DNA from: Pseudomonadota bacterium
GTDB lineage: Bacteria; Myxococcota_A; UBA796; SXON01
Direction: 5' to 3'
Length of the DNA stretch: 64,000 bases
Assembly: GCA_030685065.1 (NCBI GenBank)
Contig: JAUXQH010000133.1
Coordinates: forward strand, 1-64,000
A program made the translations under genes and the position numbers. Every line of letters starts with the position of its first letter. The first letter of the stretch is position 1. Below the pieces are notes generated by a model. That model was not told where the DNA came from and ran no database searches. It saw only the letters and a program-made list of their open reading frames with translations. Below are positions 24,766 through 32,990 of the stretch, in pieces.

Positions 24766-25862
24766 CCTTCCTGCTCCAGTCTCTCGACGGCCCGATGAAC
24801 GTGTTCCGGTACGTGACGTTCCGATCCGCGTCGGCGTTCGTGACCGCGCTCGTCGTCTGCTACGCCGCGTATCCGCCGTTCATCGAGTGGCTCCGCACCA
24901 AGCGGATGGAGCAGATCATCCGCACGGACGGTCCGCAGGAGCACATCGAGAACAAGGTCGGCACCCCGACGATGGGCGGCGTGGTCATGCTCGCCGGCAT
25001 CGCCGTGGCCGCGCTCCTCTGGGGCCGGGTCGACGAGCCGCGGTTGTGGATGGTGCTGATCGTGACCCTTGGGTACGGCGCCATCGGCTTCTACGACGAC
25101 TGGAAGAAGGTGATGGAGCGCAGCGCCGACGGCCTGGCCGGCCGGTGGAAGCTGTTCTGGCAGACCGCCATCGGGCTCGCCGTGTTCGGGTGCGCCTACG
25201 TCACCGGGATCATGGACGCCCAGCTCCACCTCCCGTTCTTCAAGCACGCGATCATCGACTTCGCCGAGCTCTGGCCGGGCGCTCCCGACGCGCTAGGCTG
25301 GATCTACGTGCTCATCGGCGTGTTCGTGCTCGTGGGCGCCTCGAACGCCGTGAACCTCACGGACGGCCTCGACGGCCTCGCCATCGGCTCGACCATCACC
25401 AGCGCCGGCACGTTTGCCGTGCTCGCCTACGTGGCCGGGCACGCCGAGTTCTCCGCCTACCTCGGCATCCCGCAGATCGTGGGCGCCGGCGAGCTCTCCG
25501 TGTACTCGCTCGCGATCGTGGGCGCCGGGCTCGGCTTTCTCTGGTTCAACTGCTACCCCGCGCAGATCTTCATGGGCGACGTGGGCTCGCTCGCGCTCGG
25601 CGGCGCGCTCGGCGCCCTCGCGGTGATCACGAAGCACGAGATGCTCCTGGCGCTCGTCGGCGGCATCTTCGTGATGGAGACCCTCTCCGTCATCGCCCAG
25701 GTCTTCTGGTTCAAGCGCACGGGCAAGCGGCTCCTCAAGATGGCGCCGATCCACCACCACTTCGAGAAGATCGGGTGGAGCGAGCCGAAGATCATCGTGC
25801 GGTTCTGGATCATCTCGGCGTTGCTCGCGGTCGTGGCCCTCTCCACCCTCAAGCTGCGATGA
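24759..25862 (+). CDS. mraY: Phospho-MurNAc-pentapeptide transferase
   Basis: MraY moves phospho-MurNAc-pentapeptide to undecaprenyl phosphate, making lipid I at the inner membrane. The 367-aa protein has about ten membrane helices and the expected motifs: KVGTPTMGGVV, YGAIGFYDDWKK (catalytic Asp-Asp), ASNAVNLTDGLDGLAIG, YPAQIFMGDVGSLALGG and LKMAPIHHHFEKIGW. Length is normal. It overlaps murE by seven bases and murD starts within its stop codon. Confidence 0.96.
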   Translation: MLTFLLQSLDGPMNVFRYVTFRSASAFVTALVVCYAAYPPFIEWLRTKRMEQIIRTDGPQEHIENKVGTPTMGGVVMLAGIAVAALLWGRVDEPRLWMVLIVTLGYGAIGFYDDWKKVMERSADGLAGRWKLFWQTAIGLAVFGCAYVTGIMDAQLHLPFFKHAIIDFAELWPGAPDALGWIYVLIGVFVLVGASNAVNLTDGLDGLAIGSTITSAGTFAVLAYVAGHAEFSAYLGIPQIVGAGELSVYSLAIVGAGLGFLWFNCYPAQIFMGDVGSLALGGALGALAVITKHEMLLALVGGIFVMETLSVIAQVFWFKRTGKRLLKMAPIHHHFEKIGWSEPKIIVRFWIISALLAVVALSTLKLR

Positions 25863-27226
25863 GCGGAGCGGAGACAGTGGGAGCGGCGGCAGTGGGAGCG
25901 GCCCCCGATCTGCGCGGCCTACGCGTGCTCGTCGTGGGGATGGCCCGCTCCGGCGTGGCCGCGGCCGAGGTCGCCGTGCGTCGCGGCGCGCGCGTGACCT
26001 GCACCGACCTGCGCGCGGACGCCCCGGTCGTCGTCGGCACCGAGCCGGTCTACGGCGCCCATCGCCGCGAGGACTTCGTCGGCGCCGATCTCATCGTCGT
26101 CTCTCCCGGCGTGCCGGCCCGCCAGCCCGATCTCGCGGCGGCCATCGCGGCGGGCGTCGAGGTCGTGGGCGAGCTCGCGTTCGCGGCCGCGTTCCTCACG
26201 GCGCCGATCCTCGCGGTGAGCGGCACCAACGGCAAGAGCACCACCACGCACCTGCTCGGCCAGCTCTGCGAGCGCGCCGGCCTCCGCACGTTCACGGGCG
26301 GGAACCTCGGCCAGCCGCTCTCCCTCGCGGTCGGCCAGGACCTCGAGATGTGCGTGGTCGAGGTGTCCAGCTACCAGCTGGAGCTCCCCGGCGGCGGCGC
26401 GCGGATCCCCGGGTTTCGACCGCGCGCGGCCGCGATCCTGAACCTCACGCCCGATCACCTCGAGCGCCACGGCACGATGGAGGCCTACGGCGCCGCGAAG
26501 TGCCGTCTGTTCGCGAAGATGGGGCCGGCCGACTTCGCGCTCGTGCCGGTCGACGACGCCCGCCTCATCCGCCTCTCCGCCCAGCTTCCAGGACGTCGGC
26601 TCTGGCTCGGCGGCACCCCCGGCGTCATCGTCCAGCCGGACCTCCTCGTGCTCGACGGTGTCCACGATCCGGGGCCGCTCTCCCTCGCCGGCTTCGATCT
26701 CGCCGGCGCCCACCACCGGGAAAACGTCGCTTGCGCAGCCTTGCTCGCCGTCTGCGGCGGCCTCTGGCGCCACGACTTGCGGCTGGCGGGCCTCACGGGC
26801 CTGCCCCACCGCATGGAGCGCGTGGCCGTGCGGCGCGGCGTCACCTGGATCGACGATTCGAAGGCCACGAATGTCGAGGCGGCCCTCGCGGCGGTACGCG
26901 GCATCGGGCCTGGAGCGTGGGTGCTCCTCGGCGGTCGCGGCAAGGAAGGCGCCGCCTACGAGGCGCTCGCCGAGCCGCTCCGACGGGCGCGTGGCGTGGT
27001 GTGCTTCGGGGAGGCCGGCCCCGGCATCGCCACCGTGCTCGAGGCCTCCGGCCTCACGCCGCGACGCGCCGCCGATCTGGACTCCGCCGTCGCGCTGCTC
27101 GACCAGGCCGCCCGTGACGGCGACACGGTCCTCCTCTCGCCCGCCTGCGCGTCGTTCGACGCGTTCACCGACTTCGAGCACCGCGGGCGGCACTTCCGCG
27201 ACCTGGTGCGGGGGCTGCCCACATGA
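25859..27226 (+). CDS. murD: UDP-MurNAc-L-alanine:D-glutamate ligase
   Basis: MurD adds D-Glu to UDP-MurNAc-L-Ala. The 455-aa protein has an N-terminal Rossmann domain (LVVGMARSGVAAAEVA), the ATP loop AVSGTNGKSTTTHLLG, EVSSYQLE, LNLTPDHLERHGTMEAYGAAK, and the C-terminal domain with LPHRMERVA and WIDDSKATN, all diagnostic. A short near-tandem repeat at 25876-25905 encodes the Gly/Ala-rich start and looks dispensable. It overlaps mraY and ftsW by four bases each. Confidence 0.96.
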   Translation: MSGAETVGAAAVGAAPDLRGLRVLVVGMARSGVAAAEVAVRRGARVTCTDLRADAPVVVGTEPVYGAHRREDFVGADLIVVSPGVPARQPDLAAAIAAGVEVVGELAFAAAFLTAPILAVSGTNGKSTTTHLLGQLCERAGLRTFTGGNLGQPLSLAVGQDLEMCVVEVSSYQLELPGGGARIPGFRPRAAAILNLTPDHLERHGTMEAYGAAKCRLFAKMGPADFALVPVDDARLIRLSAQLPGRRLWLGGTPGVIVQPDLLVLDGVHDPGPLSLAGFDLAGAHHRENVACAALLAVCGGLWRHDLRLAGLTGLPHRMERVAVRRGVTWIDDSKATNVEAALAAVRGIGPGAWVLLGGRGKEGAAYEALAEPLRRARGVVCFGEAGPGIATVLEASGLTPRRAADLDSAVALLDQAARDGDTVLLSPACASFDAFTDFEHRGRHFRDLVRGLPT

Positions 27227-28398
27227 AGCGTCGCTACGACCACTCGCTGCTGTTTCTCACGCTCACGCTCGTGTCTTTCGGGCTGGCGATGGTGTATTCG
27301 GCGAGCGCGTTCATCGCCGCCGAGCAGAATCACAACGCGATGCACCACGTGACCCGCCAGGGGTTCGCGGCGCTGCTCGGCTTCGTCTTCATGGCCGTTC
27401 TCGCGCGGCTCCCCTACAAGGAGCTGCGGGCGTGGGCGCCTACGCTCTACTTCGTCACCACCGTCTCGTTGTTGCTCGTGTGGGTACCGGGGATCGGGCA
27501 CTCGGCAAACGGATCCGCGCGCTGGTTCGGCCTGGCCGGCATCCACTTCCAGCCCGCCGAGTTCCTCAAGGTGGTCCTCCTCGTCTGCGTCGCGACCTGG
27601 CTCCATCGCAACCGCACGGACATCCACAACCCGAGGCGGCTCGCGGGCCTGGCCGGCCTGATGGCGGTCCCGCTCGGCCTCGTCGCGCTCCAGCCGGACT
27701 TCGGGTCGACCGCGATCATCACGGTCCTGGCCGGGCTCATGTTCTTCTTCGCAGGGCTGCGCTGGGCGTGGATTGCGGTCGGCAGCTCCGCCATGGTGGG
27801 CGGCCTCGGCCTGCTCATGGTGGCCGAGCCCTATCGCATCAAGCGGTTGATGAGCTTCATGGACCCCTTCGCCGACTGTGGGGGAGACGGCTACCAGGTT
27901 TGCCAGTCCCTGCTGGCCCTGCACCACGGGGGCCTCTTCGGGCAGGGGCCGGGCGAGAGCTCCGCCAAGCTCCTGTACCTCCCGGAGCCCTACAACGACT
28001 TCATCGCGGCGGTGCTCGGGGAGGAGCTCGGGCTCGTCGGGGTCGTGGCGCTGCTCCTCCTCTACGGGTTCTTCGCGGCCCGTGGCTTCTCCATCGCCCG
28101 ACGCGCCGCCGATCCGTTCGGTGCGCTCCTCGCCAGCACCTTCACGGCGATGATCGTGGCGCAGGCGTGCCTCAACCTCGGCGTCGTCACGAGCCTCGTG
28201 CCGCCGAAGGGGCTGGTGCTCCCGTTCATCAGCTACGGCGCCAGCGCGATGATGGTGAACCTCGCCGCGGTCGGCGTGCTCCTGTCGGTGTCCGCGGAGG
28301 CCCGGCAGGCGGATGCCGTGCCCGCGCCGAAGGGTGCCCCGGAGACGACGCCGCGCCTGGGCGCGCACCCGTCCCCGCTCTCCGCTCGGGGCGCCTGA
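27223..28398 (+). CDS. ftsW: SEDS-family septal glycosyltransferase FtsW
   Basis: FtsW polymerises lipid II into septal glycan strands together with FtsI. The 391-aa protein has about ten membrane helices. Family motifs include LVSFGLAMVYSAS near the start, NGSARWFGLAGIHFQPAEFLK, ALQPDFGSTAII, FFAGLRW, the conserved loop PEPYNDFIAAVLGEELG (with the catalytic Asp context) and PKGLVLPFISYGASAM. The Cys-containing loop CGGDGYQVCQS is somewhat unusual. Coupled to murD and murC by short overlaps. murG, usually the next gene, is missing here. Confidence 0.94.
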   Translation: MKRRYDHSLLFLTLTLVSFGLAMVYSASAFIAAEQNHNAMHHVTRQGFAALLGFVFMAVLARLPYKELRAWAPTLYFVTTVSLLLVWVPGIGHSANGSARWFGLAGIHFQPAEFLKVVLLVCVATWLHRNRTDIHNPRRLAGLAGLMAVPLGLVALQPDFGSTAIITVLAGLMFFFAGLRWAWIAVGSSAMVGGLGLLMVAEPYRIKRLMSFMDPFADCGGDGYQVCQSLLALHHGGLFGQGPGESSAKLLYLPEPYNDFIAAVLGEELGLVGVVALLLLYGFFAARGFSIARRAADPFGALLASTFTAMIVAQACLNLGVVTSLVPPKGLVLPFISYGASAMMVNLAAVGVLLSVSAEARQADAVPAPKGAPETTPRLGAHPSPLSARGA

Positions 28399-29786
28399 TG
28401 TTTCGCGGCAAGTTCGGCAAGGTGCACTTCATCGGGATCGGCGGCAGCGGCATGTCCGGCATCGCGGAGGTGCTCGCGAACATGGGCTTCTCGGTGAGCG
28501 GCTCCGACATGAAGGAGAGCGCCGTGGTGGCGCGGCTGCGCGGCCTCGGGGCGCGGGTGTTCATCGGGCACGACCCCCAGAACGTCGCGGGCGTGGATGT
28601 CGTGGTGCGATCCACCGCGGTCTCCGACGGAAATCCGGAGGTCGTGGCGGCCAACCAGGCCAAGATCCCGGTCATCCCCCGCGCGGAGATGCTCGCCGAG
28701 CTCATGCGCATGAAGTACGGGCTGGCCGTGGCCGGCACGCATGGCAAGACGACGACCACGTCGATGCTCGCGACCTGCCTGCATCGCTCGGGCCTCGATC
28801 CCACCGTCGTCATCGGCGGGAGGCTCGACGCGCTCGGCAGCAACGCGCGGCTCGGGCGGGGCGACTACCTCGTGGCCGAGGCGGACGAGTCGGATGGCTC
28901 GTTCCTCCTCCTCGATCCCACCGTCGCCGTCATCACGAACATCGATCCCGAGCACATGGAGCACTGGGGCAGCTTCGACGCCCTGGTCGACGGGTTCGTC
29001 TCCTTCGCCAACCGGGTGCCCTTCTACGGCTTCTCGGTCGTGTGCCTCGATCACCCCGTCGTTCAGCGCATCCTCCCGCGCCTCCGTCGCCGCACCCTGA
29101 CCTACGGCTTCGGCGCCCAGGCCGAGGTTCGCGCCGATCGCGTGCGGCAGGTCGGCCGTAGCGTCGAGTTCCGCGTGTGGCGCCGCGACGAGGTCCTCGG
29201 GGACGTGCGCCTCGACGTGCCCGGCCGCCACAACGTGCTCAACGCGCTGGCGGCCACCACCGTAGCGCTCGAGCTCGACCTCCCGTTCACCCAGGTGCAG
29301 GAGGCCCTGCACGGCTTCGGCGGCGTCGACCGTCGCTTCTCGGAGCGCGCAAACGTGGGCGGCGTCCTGATCGTGGACGACTACGGCCACCACCCGGTCG
29401 AGATCCAGGCCACCCTGGCCGCGGCGTCCGAGGGCTTCGAAGGGCGGCGCATCGTCGCGGTTTTCCAGCCCCATCGCTACACCCGCGTTGCCGACCTCTG
29501 GGCCGACTTCTGCGCGTCGTTCAACGCCGCGGCGCACGTCGTCGTCTGTCCGGTCTACGCGGCGGGGGAGGCGCCCATCGAAGGCGTCGACGCCACGCGG
29601 ATCGTCCGCGGGCTCGCCGACCACGGGCACCGCAGCGTGGTGAGCGTGCCCGACCTCGACGGCGCGGTCGAGCACCTCGCGGGCTTCGTGCGCGCGGGCG
29701 ACATCGTGATCACGCTCGGCGCGGGCGACGTGAACCGCGTCTGCGCGGCGCTCGCCGATCGGTTGCGGGGACGTACCGAAGGATGA
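28398..29786 (+). CDS. murC: UDP-MurNAc:L-alanine ligase
   Basis: MurC starts the stem peptide by adding L-Ala to UDP-MurNAc. The 462-aa protein has the N-terminal VHFIGIGGSGMSGIAEVL UDP-binding motif, the ATP site AVAGTHGKTTTTSML, VAEADESDGSFLLL, TNIDPEHMEHWGSF, IVDDYGHHPVEIQATL and FQPHRYTRVADLW. Length is normal. The ATG shares one base with the ftsW stop and its own stop overlaps the MurB-like start by four bases. Confidence 0.96.
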   Translation: MFRGKFGKVHFIGIGGSGMSGIAEVLANMGFSVSGSDMKESAVVARLRGLGARVFIGHDPQNVAGVDVVVRSTAVSDGNPEVVAANQAKIPVIPRAEMLAELMRMKYGLAVAGTHGKTTTTSMLATCLHRSGLDPTVVIGGRLDALGSNARLGRGDYLVAEADESDGSFLLLDPTVAVITNIDPEHMEHWGSFDALVDGFVSFANRVPFYGFSVVCLDHPVVQRILPRLRRRTLTYGFGAQAEVRADRVRQVGRSVEFRVWRRDEVLGDVRLDVPGRHNVLNALAATTVALELDLPFTQVQEALHGFGGVDRRFSERANVGGVLIVDDYGHHPVEIQATLAAASEGFEGRRIVAVFQPHRYTRVADLWADFCASFNAAAHVVVCPVYAAGEAPIEGVDATRIVRGLADHGHRSVVSVPDLDGAVEHLAGFVRAGDIVITLGAGDVNRVCAALADRLRGRTEG

Positions 29787-30613
29787 GCGCGACGGAGCCC
29801 GAGGAGGTGGGGATCGAGCGTCCCGCACGCCTGCTGGGCGGAGTCGGGGCGCGTGAGGAGGAGCCGATCGGCCGGCACCTCCCGCTCCGCACGGGCGGCG
29901 CCTTCGAGCTCTGGGTCGAGGTGGCGGACGAGGCCGAGCTGCTCGCGGTCGTCAAGGCGGCGCGGGCCGAGAAGCTCGCGTTGCGGCCCGTGCCACCGTT
30001 CTGCGACGCGATGCCCCCGGAGGGCGGCCTCACCGGCGTGGGGCTGCGGCTCGGCGCGGGCTTCGAGTTCATCCGCGACGCGAAGGAGGGCCTGTGGGTC
30101 GGCGCCGCGACGCCGCTGGCCCTGCTCGGACTCCGGACCGGCTTCGCCGCGTACGCCCGCGCGCCGGGCACGCTCGCCGACGCGTGGGAGGACGGCTGGA
30201 TCGCGCCGGGCGTGCTCCGGGTACGGCGCTTCCGATCGCGGAGCATCGAGGAAGTGGAGGGAGCGCCCGGCTCGCCCGGGATGGCCCCCGATGCGAAGGC
30301 GCTCGTCGTGGCCGCGCTCCTGGCCCCCGGCGCCAAGGTGCGCCCGCCTCCCGCCGGTCGGGCGTTCCGGGACCACAAGCGCCGCAATCTGCCGGCGCTC
30401 CCGGAGCTGATGCGGAACCTGGGCCTCGGCGGGCTCCGCCTCGGCGGCGCGGTTCTCGCCGAAGAGGACCCCACCGTGCTCGTGAACCGTGGCGACGCTT
30501 CGGCCCGCCAGCTCCGGCTCCTCCTCCAGGCCGCCCGCGAGCGGGTGCACACCGCCACGGGCCTCGAGTTCGAGGATCGCATCGCGCCGCCCGGGCGGGG
30601 CGGGAAGCTGTAG
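29783..30613 (+). CDS. Degenerate MurB-like protein (probably not an active reductase)
   Basis: A 276-aa protein in the position of murB. Faint MurB traits remain: LPLRTGGAFELWVEVADEAE then LLAVVKAARAEKLALRPV (N-terminal FAD domain strand) and the C-terminal GLGGLRLGGAVLAEEDPTVL then VNRGDASARQLRLLLQAARE, like the MurB sequence ending in LVN.G.A.A.DV. But the FAD phosphate loop (normally GGGSN) is replaced by PVPPFCDAMPPEGG, and the region of the catalytic Ser (normally GSFFKNP) reads GRAFRDHKRR. It is shorter than MurB (about 300). Translation is coupled with murC (ATGA overlap), and codon use looks like its neighbours, so it seems maintained. A functional MurB is expected elsewhere. Confidence 0.7.
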   Translation: MSATEPEEVGIERPARLLGGVGAREEEPIGRHLPLRTGGAFELWVEVADEAELLAVVKAARAEKLALRPVPPFCDAMPPEGGLTGVGLRLGAGFEFIRDAKEGLWVGAATPLALLGLRTGFAAYARAPGTLADAWEDGWIAPGVLRVRRFRSRSIEEVEGAPGSPGMAPDAKALVVAALLAPGAKVRPPPAGRAFRDHKRRNLPALPELMRNLGLGGLRLGGAVLAEEDPTVLVNRGDASARQLRLLLQAARERVHTATGLEFEDRIAPPGRGGKL

Positions 30614-30712
30614 CCTCGGGGCCGATCGGGCGACCGATTCGAGAGAGATTCGCCGTAGAGTTCCGGGCCGTTGGACGGGAGTCTCTCGTATTCAGATCTT
30701 TCACTTCTTGGC

Positions 30713-30741
30713 TTGTCAATGGGCTCGAGCTCCGGTACAAC
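30713..30741 (+). promoter_or_regulatory. Candidate internal promoter for ftsQ-ftsZ
   Basis: TTGTCA (30713-30718) and TACAAC (30736-30741) are separated by exactly 17 bases, 24 bases before the ftsQ start. It lies in a 150-base gap in an otherwise overlapping gene run. Confidence 0.55.
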
Positions 30742-30764
30742 GGTCGGTACCCTCTGGGATCTGC

Positions 30765-31514
30765 GTGTCGCCGCTCCGAGCCGTCCTCACCGTCGTGTCC
30801 GTGTCCTCCCTCGTGGGCGGGCTGGCGTGGCTCGCCCTCGGCAGCGAGGTGATTCGCTTCCGCACGTTGCGGGTCGTGGGAAACGAGCACGCCTCGCTCG
30901 CGCAGCTGCGTCACCTGGCCGACCTCACGCCCGGCGCCCCCTTGCTCACGCTCGACCTCGACGCGGCCATGGCGGGGGTGTCCCGGCATCCCTGGGTGGC
31001 GGACGCCGAGGCGCGACGCGTGTTTCCCGATACCGTCGTGATTCAGGTGCGCGAACGCCAGGTTCGCGCGCTGCTCCTGCTCGACGGCCTGTACCTGGTG
31101 GACACGGAGGGCACCCCGTTCCGTCGCGCCGATCCGGACCAGCTCGATCATCCCGTCGTGACCGGTCTTCCGTTCGATCTGGCGGAGTCGAACCCGGCGC
31201 TCGCCCGCCGGATCGTGCAGGATGCCCTCGGCATCCTTGACGCCGCCGCCGGTCGCGCGGGTCTGCGTGAAGTCGACATCTCCGAGGTGCGTTTTGACGC
31301 AGAATCGGGATATACGCTCGCGCTCCGGAATGGCGGAGAGGTGCTGCTCGGCTTCCCCAGCTCGAGCGGTTCGGGCCCCGCCGAGGCGGGTGGTTCGGCG
31401 GCCTCGTCCGCCTTCGCGCGCCTCGACGAGCTCGCCTCTCGCGGCGTCGATCTCGCCCATCCGCTCCGGATCGACCTCGGCTCCCCCACGATGGCCGTCG
31501 TCTCCCCGCTCTGA
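30765..31514 (+). CDS. ftsQ: FtsQ/DivIB-type cell division protein (POTRA domain)
   Basis: A 249-aa bitopic membrane protein. One N-terminal helix (LRAVLTVVSVSSLVGGLAWLAL) is followed by a POTRA domain (~residues 30-100; FRTLRVVGNEHASLAQLRHL, GAPLLTLDLDAAMAG, HPWVADAEARRVFPDTV) and the FtsQ beta domain (VQVRERQVRALLLLDGLYLV, then DTEGTPF). FtsQ bridges FtsL/FtsB and the rest of the divisome. Start GTG 30765 places GGGAT five bases upstream and puts the helix at the N-terminus. The end of the protein is Gly/Ser-rich. ftsA, normally between ftsQ and ftsZ, is absent. Confidence 0.9.
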   Translation: MSPLRAVLTVVSVSSLVGGLAWLALGSEVIRFRTLRVVGNEHASLAQLRHLADLTPGAPLLTLDLDAAMAGVSRHPWVADAEARRVFPDTVVIQVRERQVRALLLLDGLYLVDTEGTPFRRADPDQLDHPVVTGLPFDLAESNPALARRIVQDALGILDAAAGRAGLREVDISEVRFDAESGYTLALRNGGEVLLGFPSSSGSGPAEAGGSAASSAFARLDELASRGVDLAHPLRIDLGSPTMAVVSPL

Positions 31515-31578
31515 ATTCCCGATCCGAATTCCCCGCTCTGAATCCCGCCTTCGAATCCCCGCATTGAATCCGCAAGAC
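31513..31578 (+). repeat. Five-unit imperfect tandem repeat before ftsZ
   Basis: GAAT recurs at 31513, 31526, 31540, 31553 and 31566 (spacing 13, 14, 13, 13), each followed by TCCC, TCCCC, CCCG, CCCC or CCG. It lies between the ftsQ stop and ftsZ. A palindromic TTCCTGTC-CCGGCA-GACAGGAA (31608-31629) follows it. Confidence 0.7.
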
Positions 31579-31607
31579 CGAGTTTCCCCAGACTCCCCAC
31601 CCTCCTC

Positions 31608-31629
31608 TTCCTGTCCCGGCAGACAGGAA
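31608..31629 (+). promoter_or_regulatory. Hairpin in the ftsZ leader
   Basis: Perfect 8-bp stem TTCCTGTC / GACAGGAA with a six-base loop ends 18 bases before the ftsZ ATG, close to its GAGG ribosome site (31638-31641). It could alter ftsZ translation. The CCTGTCTT core resembles the inverted repeat at 23043/23261. Confidence 0.5.
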
Positions 31630-31646
31630 TCCCCCCTGAGGTCGCC

Positions 31647-32768
31647 ATGATCGAGATCGTAGACAACGAGCACAGCGGCGCGCGCATCAAGGTCATCGGC
31701 GTCGGTGGCGGCGGCGGCAACGCCATCAACAACATGGTCCGGTCCGGCCTCACCGGGGTCGAGTTCATCGCGATCAACACCGACGGGCAGGACCTGAAGC
31801 GGTCCCTCGCCCCGCGCCGCTTCCAGCTGGGCGCCCAGCTCACGAAGGGCCTCGGCGCCGGCGCCGATCCCGAAGTGGGCCGTGAGGCCGCCCTCGAGGA
31901 TCGCGATCGGCTCGCCGAGCTCATCGCGGGCGCGGACATGGTCTTCGTCACCGCCGGCATGGGCGGCGGCACCGGCACCGGCGCGGCCCCCGTGGTCTGC
32001 GAGGTCGCCCGCGAGCTCGGCTGCCTCACCGTGGGCGTCGTCACCCGCCCGTTCCCCTTCGAGGGCAAGCGTCGGCGTCGTCAGGCGGAGGAGGGCATCG
32101 AGAACATGATGTCCCACGTCGACACGCTGATCACCATCCCGAACCAGCGCCTCCTGACGATGGCGTCGGAGAAGACGTTGATGGCCGAGGCCTTCGGCAT
32201 GGCCGACGACGTGCTGCTCCAGGCCGTCAAGGGCATCGCCGACCTCATCAACTACCAGGGCATCATCAACATCGATTTTGCCGACGTGCGCACGATCATG
32301 AAGGACAAGGGCCTCGCGCTCATGGGCGTGGGTCTCGGCAGCGGCCAACACCGCACGGTCGACGCCGCGCAGCGCGCGATCTCCTCGCCGCTCCTCGACG
32401 ACGTGTCGATCAGCGGCGCCACCAGCGTGCTCCTGAACTTCACCGGTTCGTCCAGCCTCACCCTCTACGAGGTGAACGAGGCCGCGCACATGGTGGGCGA
32501 GGAGACCGCGGAGGACGTGAACGTGATCTTCGGTCTCGTCGTCGACGAGTCGATGGGGGACACCGTCCGCGTGACCGTGGTGGCGACCGGCTTCCAGGAA
32601 GCCATCCGTCAGAACGTCCGCACCCCGCCCGCCGAGGTCCGCCTCCAGAAGGCGGTCAACGCCGGCATGACCCCCCGCGGCCCGTCGCGCGGCGGCGTCG
32701 TGAGCGGGTTCGACACGCTCCGCGGTGATGACTACGACATCCCCACGTTCTACCGCGGGAAGGATTAG
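31647..32768 (+). CDS. ftsZ: Cell division GTPase FtsZ
   Basis: FtsZ polymerises into the Z-ring. The 373-aa protein has VIGVGGGGGNAINNMV, the tubulin signature GGGTGTG (106-112), NIDFADVRTIM and a short linker with the C-terminal peptide DDYDIPTFYRG that binds FtsA/other tethers. The segment FPFEGKRRRRQAEEGI is typical. Start ATG 31647 is five bases after GAGG. The C-terminal linker is unusually short (about 30 residues). ftsA is missing nearby, so another tether may bind the tail, or ftsA lies elsewhere. A terminator follows. Confidence 0.97.
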   Translation: MIEIVDNEHSGARIKVIGVGGGGGNAINNMVRSGLTGVEFIAINTDGQDLKRSLAPRRFQLGAQLTKGLGAGADPEVGREAALEDRDRLAELIAGADMVFVTAGMGGGTGTGAAPVVCEVARELGCLTVGVVTRPFPFEGKRRRRQAEEGIENMMSHVDTLITIPNQRLLTMASEKTLMAEAFGMADDVLLQAVKGIADLINYQGIINIDFADVRTIMKDKGLALMGVGLGSGQHRTVDAAQRAISSPLLDDVSISGATSVLLNFTGSSSLTLYEVNEAAHMVGEETAEDVNVIFGLVVDESMGDTVRVTVVATGFQEAIRQNVRTPPAEVRLQKAVNAGMTPRGPSRGGVVSGFDTLRGDDYDIPTFYRGKD

Positions 32769-32815
32769 TCTGTCGGGCCCCTGAACCGCAACGGGGTTCG
32801 GGTGGCCTGCGGCGA

Positions 32816-32848
32816 GCCCCTGCTTCGGCGGGGGCTTCCTCGTTTTTG
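32816..32848 (+). terminator. Intrinsic terminator of the dcw cluster
   Basis: Nine-base stem AGCCCCTGC / GCGGGGGCT with a TTCG tetraloop (32816-32837), then TCCTCGTTTTTGG. A second GC-rich palindromic stretch follows at about 32853-32877. Confidence 0.88.
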
Positions 32849-32990
32849 GGCCAGGGGGCGGGGCGCGCCCCCGCCCCGAGCGGCGGGGTCGGGCCGCAGG
32901 GCGTCCCTCGCGCGGGGAGATCCTCGGTGGTGGCGCGCCCGGTGACCCGCCCGTGTCGCTCACCCTCCGTGCTACCTTCGACGCCTGCGC

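Noticed and set aside
31513..31578. tRNA-like T-arm (TTCGAATCCC) in the ftsZ leader
   Set aside because: The match is part of a short tandem repeat; no acceptor stem or anticodon arm can be folded around it.
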